From contig NZ_JAOCCU010000021.1 in the NCBI RefSeq assembly GCF_029840635.1, positions 44,038-108,037 of the forward strand: a stretch of 64,000 nucleotides of DNA. Direction: 5' to 3'. Position numbers and translations under genes: made by a program. The DNA comes from Mitsuaria sp. GD03876 (lineage in GTDB: Bacteria > Pseudomonadota > Gammaproteobacteria > Burkholderiales > Burkholderiaceae_C). A model generated the notes under the pieces. The model saw only the letters and a list, made by a program, of their open reading frames with translations, was not told the origin of the DNA and searched no databases. Shown here one piece after another: positions 27,360 to 36,270 of this stretch (positions are counted from its first letter, which is position 1; the number at the start of each line of letters is the position of its first letter).

Positions 27360-28342
27360 CAGTACTTGCGGTTGGGGAGTTCCTTGGCCGCGACGTCGGC
27401 GGTGAAGACGCCTTCCTCGGTCGTGATGCGCTTGGCGACGGGCTTGCCGGCGACGACGTCCTTGGCCAGCTGCATCAGCTGCGGGCCGAGCATCGGGTTG
27501 CATTCGACGGTGACGTTGAGCTTGCCGGCGGCCATCGCCTGGAAGGCGCCGCGCACGCCGTCGATGGAGACGATGGCGATGTCCTTGGACGGCTTGAGGC
27601 CCGCTTCCTCGATCGCCTGGATGGCGCCGATGGCCATGTCGTCGTTGTGAGCGAAGAGGACGTGGATCTTCTTGTCCTTGGCCTTCAGGAAGGCCTCCAT
27701 GACTTCCTTGCCCTTGGCGCGGGTGAAGTCGCCGGACTGCGAGCGGACGATCTTCAGGCGCGGCTCGGCCTGGAGGACTTCCTCGAAACCGCGCTTGCGA
27801 TCGAGCGCCGGCGCGGAGCCGACGGTGCCCTGCAGCTCGACGACGTTGACGTCGCCGGTGGGGGCGTTCTTCCTGGCCCAGTCGATCAGCCAGCGGCCGG
27901 CCTTGCGGCCTTCCTCGACGAAGTCGGAGCCGATGAAGGTGACGTAGAGGGAGGGGTCGCTGACCTTGACCGCGCGGTCGGTCAGGATGACGGGGATCTT
28001 GGCGTTCTTCGCCTCGCGCAGGACGGTGTCCCAGCCGGACTCGACGACCGGGGAGAAGGCGATGACATCGACGCGCTGCGCGATGAAGCTGCGGATGGCC
28101 TTGACCTGGTTCTCCTGCTTCTGCTGCGCGTCGGCGAACTTCAGCGTGACGCCGGCCTGCTTGGCGGCGTCCTTGATGGAGTTGCTGTTGGCGGTGCGCC
28201 ATTCGCTTTCGGCACCGACCTGGGAGAAGCCCATGACGAGCGGCTTGTCGGCCGCGAAAGCGGGCAGGGCGGTGATCGCGGTGCCGGCCAGCGCCAGCGC
28301 GGACGCGCCGATGGCCAGCAGATGACGACGCGTCGTCTTCAT
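27359..28342 (-). CDS. ytfQ: Periplasmic sugar-binding protein, YtfQ-like
   Basis: 327 residues with a signal peptide (TTRRHLLAIGASALALAGTA, cleavage near PAFAAD). It is a family 4/Peripla_BP_4 protein: LVMGFSQVGAESEWRTANS at the mature N-terminus, VDVIAFSPVVESGWDTVLR, ILTDRAV and FAHNDDMAIGAIQAIEEAG. The SQVGAESEWR motif is characteristic of YtfQ, which binds galactofuranose in E. coli; the arabinofuranose importers of other bacteria are close relatives. It is the first gene of the operon, expressed from TTGGCC-N18-TACGAT at 28414-28443. Given the locus, L-arabinofuranose is the more likely ligand. Confidence 0.92.
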   Translation of the reverse strand: MKTTRRHLLAIGASALALAGTAITALPAFAADKPLVMGFSQVGAESEWRTANSNSIKDAAKQAGVTLKFADAQQKQENQVKAIRSFIAQRVDVIAFSPVVESGWDTVLREAKNAKIPVILTDRAVKVSDPSLYVTFIGSDFVEEGRKAGRWLIDWARKNAPTGDVNVVELQGTVGSAPALDRKRGFEEVLQAEPRLKIVRSQSGDFTRAKGKEVMEAFLKAKDKKIHVLFAHNDDMAIGAIQAIEEAGLKPSKDIAIVSIDGVRGAFQAMAAGKLNVTVECNPMLGPQLMQLAKDVVAGKPVAKRITTEEGVFTADVAAKELPNRKY

Positions 28343-28413
28343 GTCGTTGTCTCCTCTTGATGTTGCTGTGTCGGTCGTGCCGACAGGACGGCGCGCCGGG
28401 TGAGGTGACAGCG

Positions 28414-28480
28414 ATCGTAGGGAGCCCGTTCATGCCGGGCCAATCACATTTGCACCGGCTGTGATATCGAAAACGCTATC
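28414..28480 (-). promoter_or_regulatory. ytfQ promoter with upstream 18-bp dyad
   Basis: Read leftwards: -10 TACGAT (28414-28419), 18-bp spacer ending in CTCCC, -35 TTGGCC (28438-28443), then AAATGTGA immediately upstream. Exactly 19 nt beyond the -35 lies the imperfect dyad GATATCGAAAACGCTATC (28463-28480). The same layout occurs at 58847 and 62756. The dyad also lies upstream of the divergent gene at 28557. Confidence 0.62.
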
Positions 28481-28556
28481 GATCTGGCCTGGAACGCCTG
28501 CGACACTGGCCGGTCGCGGCCGCTGGGCAGGCGGCCGAATCACAGGGACGGACGTG

Positions 28557-29291
28557 ATGAATGCGATGAAGACGATTCGGTCGGCGGGCGTGGGCCTGCT
28601 GGCGGTCACGTTGCTGGGGCAGGGCGGTGCGGCCTTCGCCGGCACTGGCGAGGACCTAGTAAAGACGATGGAACGCGAGGAATCCACTTGGCACAAGCAC
28701 GACGTCTTCACGACGGCCGCGTCGGCAGTGCTTCCGCCGGACAAGGCGCCGGTGCTGGCGTGGCTACGGGGCCGCCTGGACAGCGGCAAGGCGAGCGACA
28801 GTCGCTACGCCCTGGTGTATTCGTCGCTGCTGATGGAGTCGCCGCGGCAGGAGGACCAGGACACGGGGATGCTCTACGCGGTGGCCGGCTACATGGCGCT
28901 GCAGTTCGAGTCGGGACGCTGCGAGACGCGCAACGAGTCGATCCAGGTCGCGCGCCAGTGGTACGGGCCGGTGACGCCGCAGATCCGCGCGTTCGTCAAG
29001 CTGCCGAAGGAGCGCAAGGCGGAGATCCTGGCGGCCGCCGAGCCGATCGCGGATCGTCTGAGCACGGTGCCTGTCACGGCGGAGATGCCGGGCTCCGCCT
29101 GGATGTGCTACCTGTTGCCGTCCTATGCCCGCCAGATCGGGACTGGTCCGGATGTCGAGGTCGACCGCCGCACGCAGGGCCCCGTTTCCCGCATGTTCGT
29201 CCGCAATCGGGCGATCCAGCCGACGCTGGCACCGGAAGAGAAGTTCCAGTCCCGCCGCAAGGGCGTCCTGGACGACATGAAAAGCTGGTGA
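28557..29291 (+). CDS. Hypothetical secreted protein
   Basis: 244 residues from the ATG at 28557, in-frame codons upstream falling in the intergenic promoter. The N-terminus KTIRSAGVGLLAVTLLGQGG followed by AAFAGTG reads as a signal peptide. The mature part is mainly helical: EDLVKTMEREESTWHKHDVF, then VLAWLRGRLDSGKASDSRYA and a Cys-containing segment SGRCETRNESIQVARQWYG; a second Cys lies in AWMCYLLPSY. I recognise no family or catalytic motif. Codon use matches the neighbours. It is divergent from ytfQ, and the DUF1801 gene starts 3 nt after its stop, so those two are probably co-transcribed. Role unknown. Confidence 0.72.
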   Translation: MNAMKTIRSAGVGLLAVTLLGQGGAAFAGTGEDLVKTMEREESTWHKHDVFTTAASAVLPPDKAPVLAWLRGRLDSGKASDSRYALVYSSLLMESPRQEDQDTGMLYAVAGYMALQFESGRCETRNESIQVARQWYGPVTPQIRAFVKLPKERKAEILAAAEPIADRLSTVPVTAEMPGSAWMCYLLPSYARQIGTGPDVEVDRRTQGPVSRMFVRNRAIQPTLAPEEKFQSRRKGVLDDMKSW

Positions 29292-29294
29292 CCC

Positions 29295-29693
29295 ATGGCC
29301 TTGCTCGCAGGCGGCAATCCGCAGATCCCCAAGGGCCACGGCGACGCGCCGGTGCAGGCCTACATCGACGCGTTGTCGGATTGGAAGCAGGCCGCGGTGC
29401 GTCGGATCGACGCGCTCGTCGTGGAGACCGTGCCGGGCGTGCACAAGGCGGTGAAGTACAACTCGCCGCTGTACGGGATGGACGGGATGACCTGGTTCCT
29501 GGGCATCCATGTGATGACGCGCTACGTGAAGGTGGCCTTCTTCAACGGCAAGTCGCTCGATCCGATGCCGCCCGTCGACTCCAAGACCCCGCACGCGCGC
29601 TACCTGCACGTGAGCGAGAAGGAGCCGCTCGACGAGGCGGCCTTCGTCGCGTGGGTGCGCGCCGCGAGCGCGCTGCCCGGCGAAAAGATGTGA
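29295..29693 (+). CDS. DUF1801 (YdhG-like) domain protein
   Basis: 132 residues, soluble. The typical DUF1801 blocks are visible: VQAYIDALSDWKQAAVRRID, VPGVHKAVKYNSPLYGMDG, TWFLGIHVMTRYVKVAFFNG and a C-terminal LDEAAFVAWVRAA. The KYNxPxYG-type motif is the hallmark. The family has a YjbR/CyaY-like fold and no established biochemistry. It starts three nt after the preceding stop, and a general-stress flavoprotein-type gene follows 70 nt later, so these small genes may form a stress cluster, although no stress regulator site is recognisable. Confidence 0.88.
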   Translation: MALLAGGNPQIPKGHGDAPVQAYIDALSDWKQAAVRRIDALVVETVPGVHKAVKYNSPLYGMDGMTWFLGIHVMTRYVKVAFFNGKSLDPMPPVDSKTPHARYLHVSEKEPLDEAAFVAWVRAASALPGEKM

Positions 29694-29763
29694 CGAGTCG
29701 TCAGCCCGGACGTCCTTGGGAGCGCCTCTTGCTGAGCCAAGCCCAGCAAATGAGGAGCACCCC

Positions 29764-30282
29764 ATGGCCGACACCCAGCCGACCGAGTCCGAACGCCGCG
29801 CGAAACTCTGGAGCCTGATCAAGGACATCCGGATCGGACTCCTGACCACGCAGCACAGCAACGGGCACCTGCACTCGCGCCCGATGACGCTGCAGAACCA
29901 GGACCTCCATGAGGACGAGTCCCTCTGGTTCTTCATGTCGCGCAGCGGCGATCCGTTCGGCGACATCGTCGCGTCGCCGCAGGTCAACGTGGCCTTCGCG
30001 AACCGTGACGACGACACCTACGTGTCGGTCTCCGGCAGCGCCGCGCTCAGCGAGGACCGCGCCAAGCGCCAGCAGCTCTGGAACAAGGCCGCCGAAGCCT
30101 GGTTCCCCAAGGGCATCGACGACCCGGACCTGGCGCTCGTCCAGGTCCGCATCAGCCACGCGAGCTACTGGGACGTGAAGTCGTCCAAGCTGATGCAGCT
30201 CTACGCGATGGCGAAATCCGCCGTGACCGGCAAGCCACCGACCGACCTCGGCGAAACCGGCAAGGTGCGCATGGACCGATGA
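29764..30282 (+). CDS. Pyridoxamine 5'-phosphate oxidase-like, general stress protein 26 family
   Basis: 172 residues from the ATG at 29764. It is a split-barrel flavin-binding fold: LWSLIKDIRIGLLTTQHSNG, HSRPMTLQNQDLHEDESLWF, SPQVNVAFANRDDDTYVSVSG and SKLMQLYAMAKSAVTGKPP. These blocks match the general stress protein 26 branch rather than PdxH itself, which needs a longer C-terminus with substrate-binding arginines. Members bind FMN or FAD and are thought to act in oxidative or general stress. No operon partner is certain. The next gene follows after 87 nt that contain a GC-rich hairpin without a T tract. Confidence 0.88.
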   Translation: MADTQPTESERRAKLWSLIKDIRIGLLTTQHSNGHLHSRPMTLQNQDLHEDESLWFFMSRSGDPFGDIVASPQVNVAFANRDDDTYVSVSGSAALSEDRAKRQQLWNKAAEAWFPKGIDDPDLALVQVRISHASYWDVKSSKLMQLYAMAKSAVTGKPPTDLGETGKVRMDR

Positions 30283-30369
30283 CCGGGAACCTCCCCACCG
30301 TTGACGCCGCCTCGCCCCAAGGGCGGCGAATGGCCTGTTCCCCACGCTGACCTCAAGGACCCACGCCCC

Positions 30370-31254
30370 ATGGAAGCACCGACCCTCCGACGTTCGTTCT
30401 CGACGGCCGCGGCCAGCGCGGCGCCGTTCTTCGCCGAGGCGGAAGTCGCCCCCGCGCCCGCCGCCGCGGAACGCCGCATCGATGGCCAGGGCACGCCCGA
30501 ATGGGCCTGGCGGCAGTGGCCGCCGCTGTGGGGCCGGCCGCTGGTCTCGCTCGAGGACCTCGCGCCGCAATGGCGCCGGCTGGTCGTCGTCGCCACGCAT
30601 CCGGACGACGAGGTCATCGGTTGCGGCGGCCTGCTGTCGCTGCTGGTCGCGCGCCACCGCGCCGGATTGCCGCCGGACCGGATGGCGCCGCCGCCGGTCG
30701 AGGTCATCGGCGTGACCTCGGGCGAGGCGAGCCATCCCGGCTCCTCGCGCTGGACGACCGATCGCCTCGCGACGCAGCGCCGGCAGGAACGGCTCTCCGG
30801 CCTGCGGCGCCTGGGCCTGCATCTGCCCGTGGACGAACTCGGCATCCCGGACGGGACCGTGGCCGCGCATGAAGGCCCGCTCGCGATCGAGCTCCACCAC
30901 CGGCTCCGCCGCGGCGATGTGGTGCTCGCCCCCTGGCGGCTCGACGGCCACCCCGACCACGAAGCCACCGGCCGCGCCTGTGCCCGCGCGGCGGCCATCG
31001 CCGGCGCCACGCTCCTGGAGATGCCGATCTGGGCCTGGCACTGGGCCCGGCCCGGCGATGTCGTCGTGCCGTGGCACCGGATGCGCCGCCTGCCGCTGGC
31101 GGCGCGGGCCTTGCGCGACAAGCGCGCCGCGCTGGCCGCCCATCGCAGCCAGTTGCTCGCGGACGGCGAACGCCCGCCGGTGCTGTTCCCGGAAGCCGTC
31201 AACCGGCTGCTGCGCCCGTTCGAGTTCTTCCTCGCGCCCGATTCCGCGTCCTGA
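30370..31254 (+). CDS. PIG-L family deacetylase
   Basis: 294 residues from the ATG at 30370. The zinc-binding motif VVVATHPDDEVIGCGG (about residues 75-90) and GHPDHEATGRACARAA near 200 identify a LmbE/PIG-L metal-dependent N-deacetylase. An alanine-rich N-terminus of ~50 residues precedes the core and has no convincing signal peptide. The family removes acetyl groups from N-acetylglucosamine-type substrates, including in glycan and mycothiol or bacillithiol synthesis. Nothing nearby encodes a glycosyltransferase, so the substrate is unknown. It converges with the TPP enzyme, three nt separating the stops. Confidence 0.88.
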   Translation: MEAPTLRRSFSTAAASAAPFFAEAEVAPAPAAAERRIDGQGTPEWAWRQWPPLWGRPLVSLEDLAPQWRRLVVVATHPDDEVIGCGGLLSLLVARHRAGLPPDRMAPPPVEVIGVTSGEASHPGSSRWTTDRLATQRRQERLSGLRRLGLHLPVDELGIPDGTVAAHEGPLAIELHHRLRRGDVVLAPWRLDGHPDHEATGRACARAAAIAGATLLEMPIWAWHWARPGDVVVPWHRMRRLPLAARALRDKRAALAAHRSQLLADGERPPVLFPEAVNRLLRPFEFFLAPDSAS

Positions 31255-31257
31255 ACC

Positions 31258-33045
31258 TCAGGGCTTCTTCGTCGCCGCCGCCCACAGCTCCCGCAGCGTG
31301 GCGGCGATGACGCCGCGCGCCTCGGCGTCGCCGTGCAGCAGCGCCTTCGCGTACTGCAGCATCTGCTTCTTCTCGACGTGAGGCGGCAGCGGCGGGACGT
31401 CAGGGTCGACCACCATCTCCAGCAACACCGGCCGGTCCGCGGCCAGGGCACGGGTCCAAGCCGGTGCGACATCGTCCGGCCGGTCGACGCGCACGCCGTC
31501 GATCCCCAGCATCCGCGCGTACTCGGCGTACGGGAACGCCGGCAGGTCCTGCGAGGCCTCGAACTTCGGATCGCCGGCGGTGACGCGCTGCTCCCAGGTC
31601 ACCATGTTCAGGTCGGCGTTGTTGAGCACCATGACCACCAGGCGCGGGTCGGCCCAGTCGCGCCACCGATGCGCGATCGTGATCAACGCGTTGATGCCGA
31701 TCATCTGCATCGCCCCGTCGCCGACCAGCGCGATCACCGGGCGTTCCGGATGGGCCAGCTTCGCGGCCAGCGCGTACGGCACCGCGCAGCCCATCGAGGC
31801 CAGGCCGCCGGAGACCGAGCCCATCATCCCGGGCCTGGCCTTGAGGTCACGCGCGTACCAACCCGCCGCGGTGCCCGAGTCGCTGGTCACGATCGCGTCG
31901 TCGGGCAGGCGCGGCGACAGCTCCCAGAACACGCGCTGCGGGTTCACCGGCTTGGCCTCGGTCATCGCGCGGGCCTCGAGCACCCGCCACCAGTCGCGCA
32001 CCTCCTGCGCGATGCGGTCTTGCCAGCCGCGGTCCTCCTTGCGATCGAGGAAGGGCAGCAACGCCTCCAGCGTGAGGCGGCTGTCGCCGATCAGGTTCGC
32101 CTCCATCGGATACCGCGTCGACACGCGCCGCCCGTCGATGTCGATCTGCACGCCGCGCGCCTGGCCTTCCTTCGGCAGGAACTCCGAATAGGGGAAGTGC
32201 GAACCGACCATCAGCAGCGTGTCGCATTCGTTCATCAGCGTCCAGCTCGGCCGGGTGCCGAGCAACCCGATCGAGCCGGTCACGAAGGGCAGGTCGTCCG
32301 GCACGGCCATCTTGCCGAGCAGCGCCTTGGCGATGCCCGCGCCCAGGCGGTCCGCCACCTGCACCAGCGCGTCCCCGGCGTGCAGCGCACCGGCGCCGGC
32401 GAGGATCGCCACCCGCTGGCCGGCATTGAGGATCGCGGCGGCCGCGCGCAGCTGCGCCTCGTCCGGCACGCCGGGCGGTGCCGTCCAGCCGATGCCGGTG
32501 TGCACCGTGTCGTGCGCCCGCGGCGGCTCGGGCACCGCGTCGAGTTCCTGCAGATCGTGCGGCACGATCACGCAGGTCACCGTGCGCTGGTCCCGCGCGA
32601 TCCGCACGGCGCGGTCGACCAGGTGCCGCACCTGCGCCGGATGCATGGCCGTGTGGACGAACTCATGGGCGACGTCCTTGAACAGGCTGTGCAGGTCCAC
32701 TTCCTGCTGGTAATCGCCGCCGATCGCGCTGCGCGCGCTCTGGCCGACGATCGCGACCACCGGCATGTGATCGGCCTTGGCGTCGTACAGCCCGTTGAGC
32801 AGGTGGATCGCCCCCGGCCCCGACGTCGCCATGCAGACGCCGACCTCGCCGGTGAACTTGGCATGCGCGGTGGCCATGAGGGCGGCCAGCTCCTCGTGCC
32901 GCACCTGGACGAAGGCCATGCCGAGCTTCTGCCGCCCGAACGCGCCCATCAGCCCGTTGATGCCGTCGCCGGGATAGCCGAACACCCGGTGCACGCCCCA
33001 GGCATGCAGCCGCTCGAGGATCTGGTCGCTGACGGTGGCGGACAT
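31258..33045 (-). CDS. Thiamine-pyrophosphate enzyme, pyruvate oxidase/acetolactate synthase-like
   Basis: 595 residues from the ATG at 33045. Three domains are evident: an N-terminal Pyr domain (GVHRVFGYPGDGINGLMGAF, catalytic Glu in VRHEELAALMA), a central domain (about 190-330) and a C-terminal PP domain with the TPP/Mg motif VGDGAMQMIGINALITIAHR through LNNADLNMV. This class includes pyruvate:quinone oxidoreductase (PoxB) and acetolactate synthase. The conserved Glu and GDG-NN motif make it active in principle. Many Burkholderiales carry it as an undefined TPP-requiring protein. The substrate is probably pyruvate or another 2-oxo acid. Confidence 0.9.
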   Translation of the reverse strand: MSATVSDQILERLHAWGVHRVFGYPGDGINGLMGAFGRQKLGMAFVQVRHEELAALMATAHAKFTGEVGVCMATSGPGAIHLLNGLYDAKADHMPVVAIVGQSARSAIGGDYQQEVDLHSLFKDVAHEFVHTAMHPAQVRHLVDRAVRIARDQRTVTCVIVPHDLQELDAVPEPPRAHDTVHTGIGWTAPPGVPDEAQLRAAAAILNAGQRVAILAGAGALHAGDALVQVADRLGAGIAKALLGKMAVPDDLPFVTGSIGLLGTRPSWTLMNECDTLLMVGSHFPYSEFLPKEGQARGVQIDIDGRRVSTRYPMEANLIGDSRLTLEALLPFLDRKEDRGWQDRIAQEVRDWWRVLEARAMTEAKPVNPQRVFWELSPRLPDDAIVTSDSGTAAGWYARDLKARPGMMGSVSGGLASMGCAVPYALAAKLAHPERPVIALVGDGAMQMIGINALITIAHRWRDWADPRLVVMVLNNADLNMVTWEQRVTAGDPKFEASQDLPAFPYAEYARMLGIDGVRVDRPDDVAPAWTRALAADRPVLLEMVVDPDVPPLPPHVEKKQMLQYAKALLHGDAEARGVIAATLRELWAAATKKP

Positions 33046-33178
33046 GCTGGCGTGCTCCGGAAGCGTGGGCGGGACCAGCACCAGACGGCAAGCGGCATTC
33101 CGCCGGGAACGCGGCGATGGCGGACCGGCGGACCGAGGCGTAGCATCGAATCCTCCTCGGACTCATGCCTCCCCCGTC

Positions 33179-33589
33179 ATGTCAGTCTGGCAATTCGACC
33201 TGGCCTTCGCGCAGGACGGCATCGCGGCGTCGTGGCTGCCGTCCACGCGATACGACGTCATGCACTACCTCGCGGCCCGCATCGGCCCGAGCACGCCGAT
33301 GCTGGAGGGCTGGCGCTACTTCGGCAACGACGCCGGCAACTGCATCGACATGGTGTCCCACCCCGACGGTCGTTATGAGCTGCATGCGCGCCTGGACGCC
33401 TGCGCCAACGAAACCGACCGCTTCATCGACGCCGTCTGCGATGTCGCCCACGCGCTCGGCTGCGAGTTCTTCAGCCAGGAGCTGTCGGCGCTGGTCTCCC
33501 CCAGCTCGCGCGAGCTGAAGGACGCGCTGCAGCGCTCCAGCGCCTGGCGCTTCGCGCTCGATCCCGAAGGATTCCAGCCGGGGCACTGA
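33179..33589 (+). CDS. Hypothetical protein
   Basis: 136 residues from the ATG at 33179. It starts MSVWQFDLAFAQDGIAASWL and continues with YDVMHYLAARIGPS, EGWRYFGNDAGNCIDM and DRFIDAVCDVAHALGCEFFS. No signal peptide or membrane segment. The mixture of aromatic residues and acidic surface looks like a genuine small globular protein, and codon use is normal. I do not recognise the family. An ATGGCG-N18-TAGCAT candidate promoter at 33117-33146 fits a core layout seen elsewhere in the window. It is divergent from the TPP enzyme and converges with the UvrA paralogue. Confidence 0.72.
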   Translation: MSVWQFDLAFAQDGIAASWLPSTRYDVMHYLAARIGPSTPMLEGWRYFGNDAGNCIDMVSHPDGRYELHARLDACANETDRFIDAVCDVAHALGCEFFSQELSALVSPSSRELKDALQRSSAWRFALDPEGFQPGH

Positions 33590-33597
33590 AGGCCGGG

Positions 33598-33614
33598 CAG
33601 GGCGCCGCGCCCTG
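33598..33614. terminator. Hairpin between convergent genes
   Basis: CAGGGCGC and GCGCCCTG form an 8-bp perfect inverted repeat around a single base, nine nt after the stop of the hypothetical gene and 41 nt before the UvrA-paralogue stop. No T tract is present, so termination is only suggested by position. Confidence 0.3.
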
Positions 33615-33636
33615 GCGGCGGATCAACGCGTCACCG

Positions 33637-33668
33637 CATCAGCGCATCAGCGCATCAGCGCATCAGCG
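33637..33668. repeat. Four tandem copies of an 8-bp unit
   Basis: CATCAGCG is repeated four times without interruption and runs into the 3' end of the UvrA paralogue, whose stop codon (33655-33657) lies inside the third copy. Copy-number change on the outer side would not alter the protein. Eight-base units are prone to slippage. Confidence 0.85.
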
Positions 33669-36270
33669 CGTCGATCGCCGCCTTCAGATGCGGCGCCGTG
33701 CGGGATTCGGCGTTCGCCGCCACCTCGTCGGGCGTCCCCGCCGCCACCACGCGCCCGCCGGCGCCTCCCGCGCCGGGCCCGAGGTCGATGACCCAGTCCG
33801 CCGCGGCGACGACGCGCATCTCGTGCTCCACGACCACCACCGTGTGGCCGGCCTCCACCAGGTCGCGCAGTTGCCGCATCAGCTTGTCGACGTCCGACGG
33901 ATGCAGCCCGGTGGTCGGCTCGTCGAGCACGTACAACGTGTGCCCGCGCTGCGAGCGCTGCAGCTCGGTGACGAGCTTGATCCGCTGCGCCTCGCCGCCG
34001 GACAACTCGGTCGCGGGCTGGCCCAGGCGCAGATACCCCAGCCCGATCCCTTGCAGCAGGCCGAGCGGCCGCGCCAGCGCAGGTTCGTCCGCGAAGAACT
34101 CGGCCGCGGCGTCCACCGTCATGCCGAGCACGTCCGCGATGCTGCGCTCGCGATGTCGGACCTTCAGCGTCGCCTCGTTGTAGCGCGCGCCATGGCAGGC
34201 GGGGCAGGGCGCGAAGACGCTGGGCATGAACAGCAACTCGACACTGACGAAGCCTTCGCCCTCGCAGGTCTCGCAGCGGCCCTTGGCGACGTTGAAGGAG
34301 AAGCGGCCCGCGTCGAACTTGCGCGCCCGCGCGGCCGGTGTCGCGGCGAAGAGCTTGCGCACATGGTCGAACAGCCCGGTGTAGGTCGCGAGGTTGGAAC
34401 GCGGCGTGCGCCCGATCGGCTTCTGGTCAACCTGCACCAGCCGCCGGATCGTCTCGACGCCGCCCGCGATGCGGCCGGCGGTCGCCTGCGGCAAGTCCGT
34501 GTCGGCGTCGTCTTCGTCATCGGCGGCCACCGGTTCATGGCCGAGATGAGCGCCCACCAGGTCCACCAGCGCCCGGCTGACCAGCGACGACTTGCCGGAG
34601 CCCGACACGCCGGTCACCGCGGTGAACACGCCGAGCGGGAAGGCCGCGTCGACGCCCTTCAGGTTGTTCTGCGTGATGCCCTCGAGCGTCAGCCAGCCGG
34701 TCGGCGCGCGGCGCGCCGGCCCCACGGCCTCGCTCGCCGTCCCACCGTCGCGCCCGGGGAACAGGTAATCCGCCGTGCGGGAATCGGCGATGCCGCGCAG
34801 GCCGTCCGGCGGGCCGCTGTAGAGCACCCGGCCGCCGAGCTCGCCCGCGGCCGGCCCGACGTCGACGATCCAGTCCGAGGCCCGCATCAGCGTCAGGTCG
34901 TGCTCGACGACGAAGACCGAGTTGCCCGCCGCCTTCAGCGAGCGCAACGATGCCAGCAAGGCCTCGCCGTCCGCCGGATGCAGCCCGGCCGATGGCTCGT
35001 CCAGCACGTAGACGACGCCGAACAGGTTCGAGCAGATCTGCGTCGCCAGCCGCAGCCGTTGCAGCTCGCCGGGCGAGACCGTCGGCGTGGCGCGGTCCAG
35101 CGACAGATGGCCCAACCCCAGCGTCAGCAGCGGCCGCAACCGCATCAGCACGTCGTCGACGAGGCGGTGCGCGGCGAGCCGCTTCTCCTCGCTGAGCCGC
35201 TCGGCGGCGGCGCCGTCGAGGCTGTCCGCCAGCGTCCGCGCGAGCTGTCCCAGCGGCAGCTGCGCCAGCGTGCCGATGTCCAGCCCGCCGAAGGTGACCG
35301 ACAAGGCCTCGCGCTTGAGCCGCCGGCCGTCGCAGACCGGGCAGGCGCCGCCGATCATGTAGCGCGAGACCCGGCGCTTCATCAGCGCGCTCTGCGTCGT
35401 CGCGAAGGTGTGCATCACGTAGCGGCGCGCGCTGCTGAAGGTGCCCTGGTAGCTCGGCTCCATCTTGCGGCGCAGCGCGTCCCGGGTCTCCTCGGGCGTG
35501 AAGCCGGCATAGACCGGCACCGTCGGCTGCTCGTCGGTGAACAGGATCCAGTCCCGCGTCTTGCGCGGCAACGCGCGCCAGGGCTTGTCGACGTCGATCC
35601 CCAGCGTGACCAGGATGTCCCGCAGGTTCTGCCCGTGCCAGGCGGGCGGCCAGGCGGCGACGGCCCGTTCGCGGATGGTCAGCGTGTCGTCGGGGACCAT
35701 CGAGGCCTCGGTCACCTCGTACACGCGGCCCAGGCCGTGGCAGTGCGGGCAGGCGCCCTGCGGGGTGTTGGGCGAGAAGTCCTCCGCGTACAGCATCGGC
35801 TGCTTCGCCGGATAACGGCCGGCGCGCGAGTACAGCATCCGCAGCAGCGACGACAGGCCGGTGACGCTGCCCACCGAGGACCGCGCGCTCGGCGTGCCGC
35901 GCTGCTGCTGCAACGCGACGGCCGGCGGCAGTCCGTCGATGGCATCGACCGCCGGCACGCCGACCTGGTCGATCAGGCGGCGCGCATAGGGCGCCACCGA
36001 TTCGAAGTAGCGTCGCTGCGCCTCGGCGTAGATCGTCCCGAAGGCCAGCGAGGACTTGCCCGAGCCGGACACCCCGCTGAACACCACCAGCGCATCGCGC
36101 GGCACGTCCACGTCGACGTTCTTCAGGTTGTGCTCGCGGGCGCCGCGGACCTGGACGAAGGCGGCGCGCTCCGCCCGAGGGCCGGGCGAGGCGGATCGGG
36201 CCGGCTCGGTGGCGTCGGCGGGCGAGCGTGGTCTGGCCGATGCCGCCTTGCGATCGCGGGCTGGCTTCAC
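33655..36270 (-). CDS. UvrA-family ATPase, short UvrA2-like paralogue
   Basis: 871 residues, about 70-100 shorter than housekeeping UvrA, as expected for UvrA2 and drug-resistance relatives that lack the UvrB-binding insertion. The GTG at 36270 overlaps the upstream gene's stop (GTGA). Two ABC modules are visible: Walker [12 protein letters not shown] and [11 protein letters not shown]; signatures [13 protein letters not shown] and [12 protein letters not shown]; Walker [14 protein letters not shown] and [13 protein letters not shown]. Zinc-binding Cys pairs occur in [27 protein letters not shown] and PCPACHGAR. It probably binds DNA lesions or intercalators in an accessory role. The first signature, SPGE for SGGE, is degenerate. 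Confidence 0.9.
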   Translation of the reverse strand: MKPARDRKAASARPRSPADATEPARSASPGPRAERAAFVQVRGAREHNLKNVDVDVPRDALVVFSGVSGSGKSSLAFGTIYAEAQRRYFESVAPYARRLIDQVGVPAVDAIDGLPPAVALQQQRGTPSARSSVGSVTGLSSLLRMLYSRAGRYPAKQPMLYAEDFSPNTPQGACPHCHGLGRVYEVTEASMVPDDTLTIRERAVAAWPPAWHGQNLRDILVTLGIDVDKPWRALPRKTRDWILFTDEQPTVPVYAGFTPEETRDALRRKMEPSYQGTFSSARRYVMHTFATTQSALMKRRVSRYMIGGACPVCDGRRLKREALSVTFGGLDIGTLAQLPLGQLARTLADSLDGAAAERLSEEKRLAAHRLVDDVLMRLRPLLTLGLGHLSLDRATPTVSPGELQRLRLATQICSNLFGVVYVLDEPSAGLHPADGEALLASLRSLKAAGNSVFVVEHDLTLMRASDWIVDVGPAAGELGGRVLYSGPPDGLRGIADSRTADYLFPGRDGGTASEAVGPARRAPTGWLTLEGITQNNLKGVDAAFPLGVFTAVTGVSGSGKSSLVSRALVDLVGAHLGHEPVAADDEDDADTDLPQATAGRIAGGVETIRRLVQVDQKPIGRTPRSNLATYTGLFDHVRKLFAATPAARARKFDAGRFSFNVAKGRCETCEGEGFVSVELLFMPSVFAPCPACHGARYNEATLKVRHRERSIADVLGMTVDAAAEFFADEPALARPLGLLQGIGLGYLRLGQPATELSGGEAQRIKLVTELQRSQRGHTLYVLDEPTTGLHPSDVDKLMRQLRDLVEAGHTVVVVEHEMRVVAAADWVIDLGPGAGGAGGRVVAAGTPDEVAANAESRTAPHLKAAIDALMR

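Noticed and set aside
30301..30345. GC-rich hairpin (CGCCGCC/GGCGGCG) before the PIG-L gene as a terminator or riboswitch
   Set aside because: No T tract and no recognisable aptamer sequence. Such hairpins are frequent by chance at this GC content.
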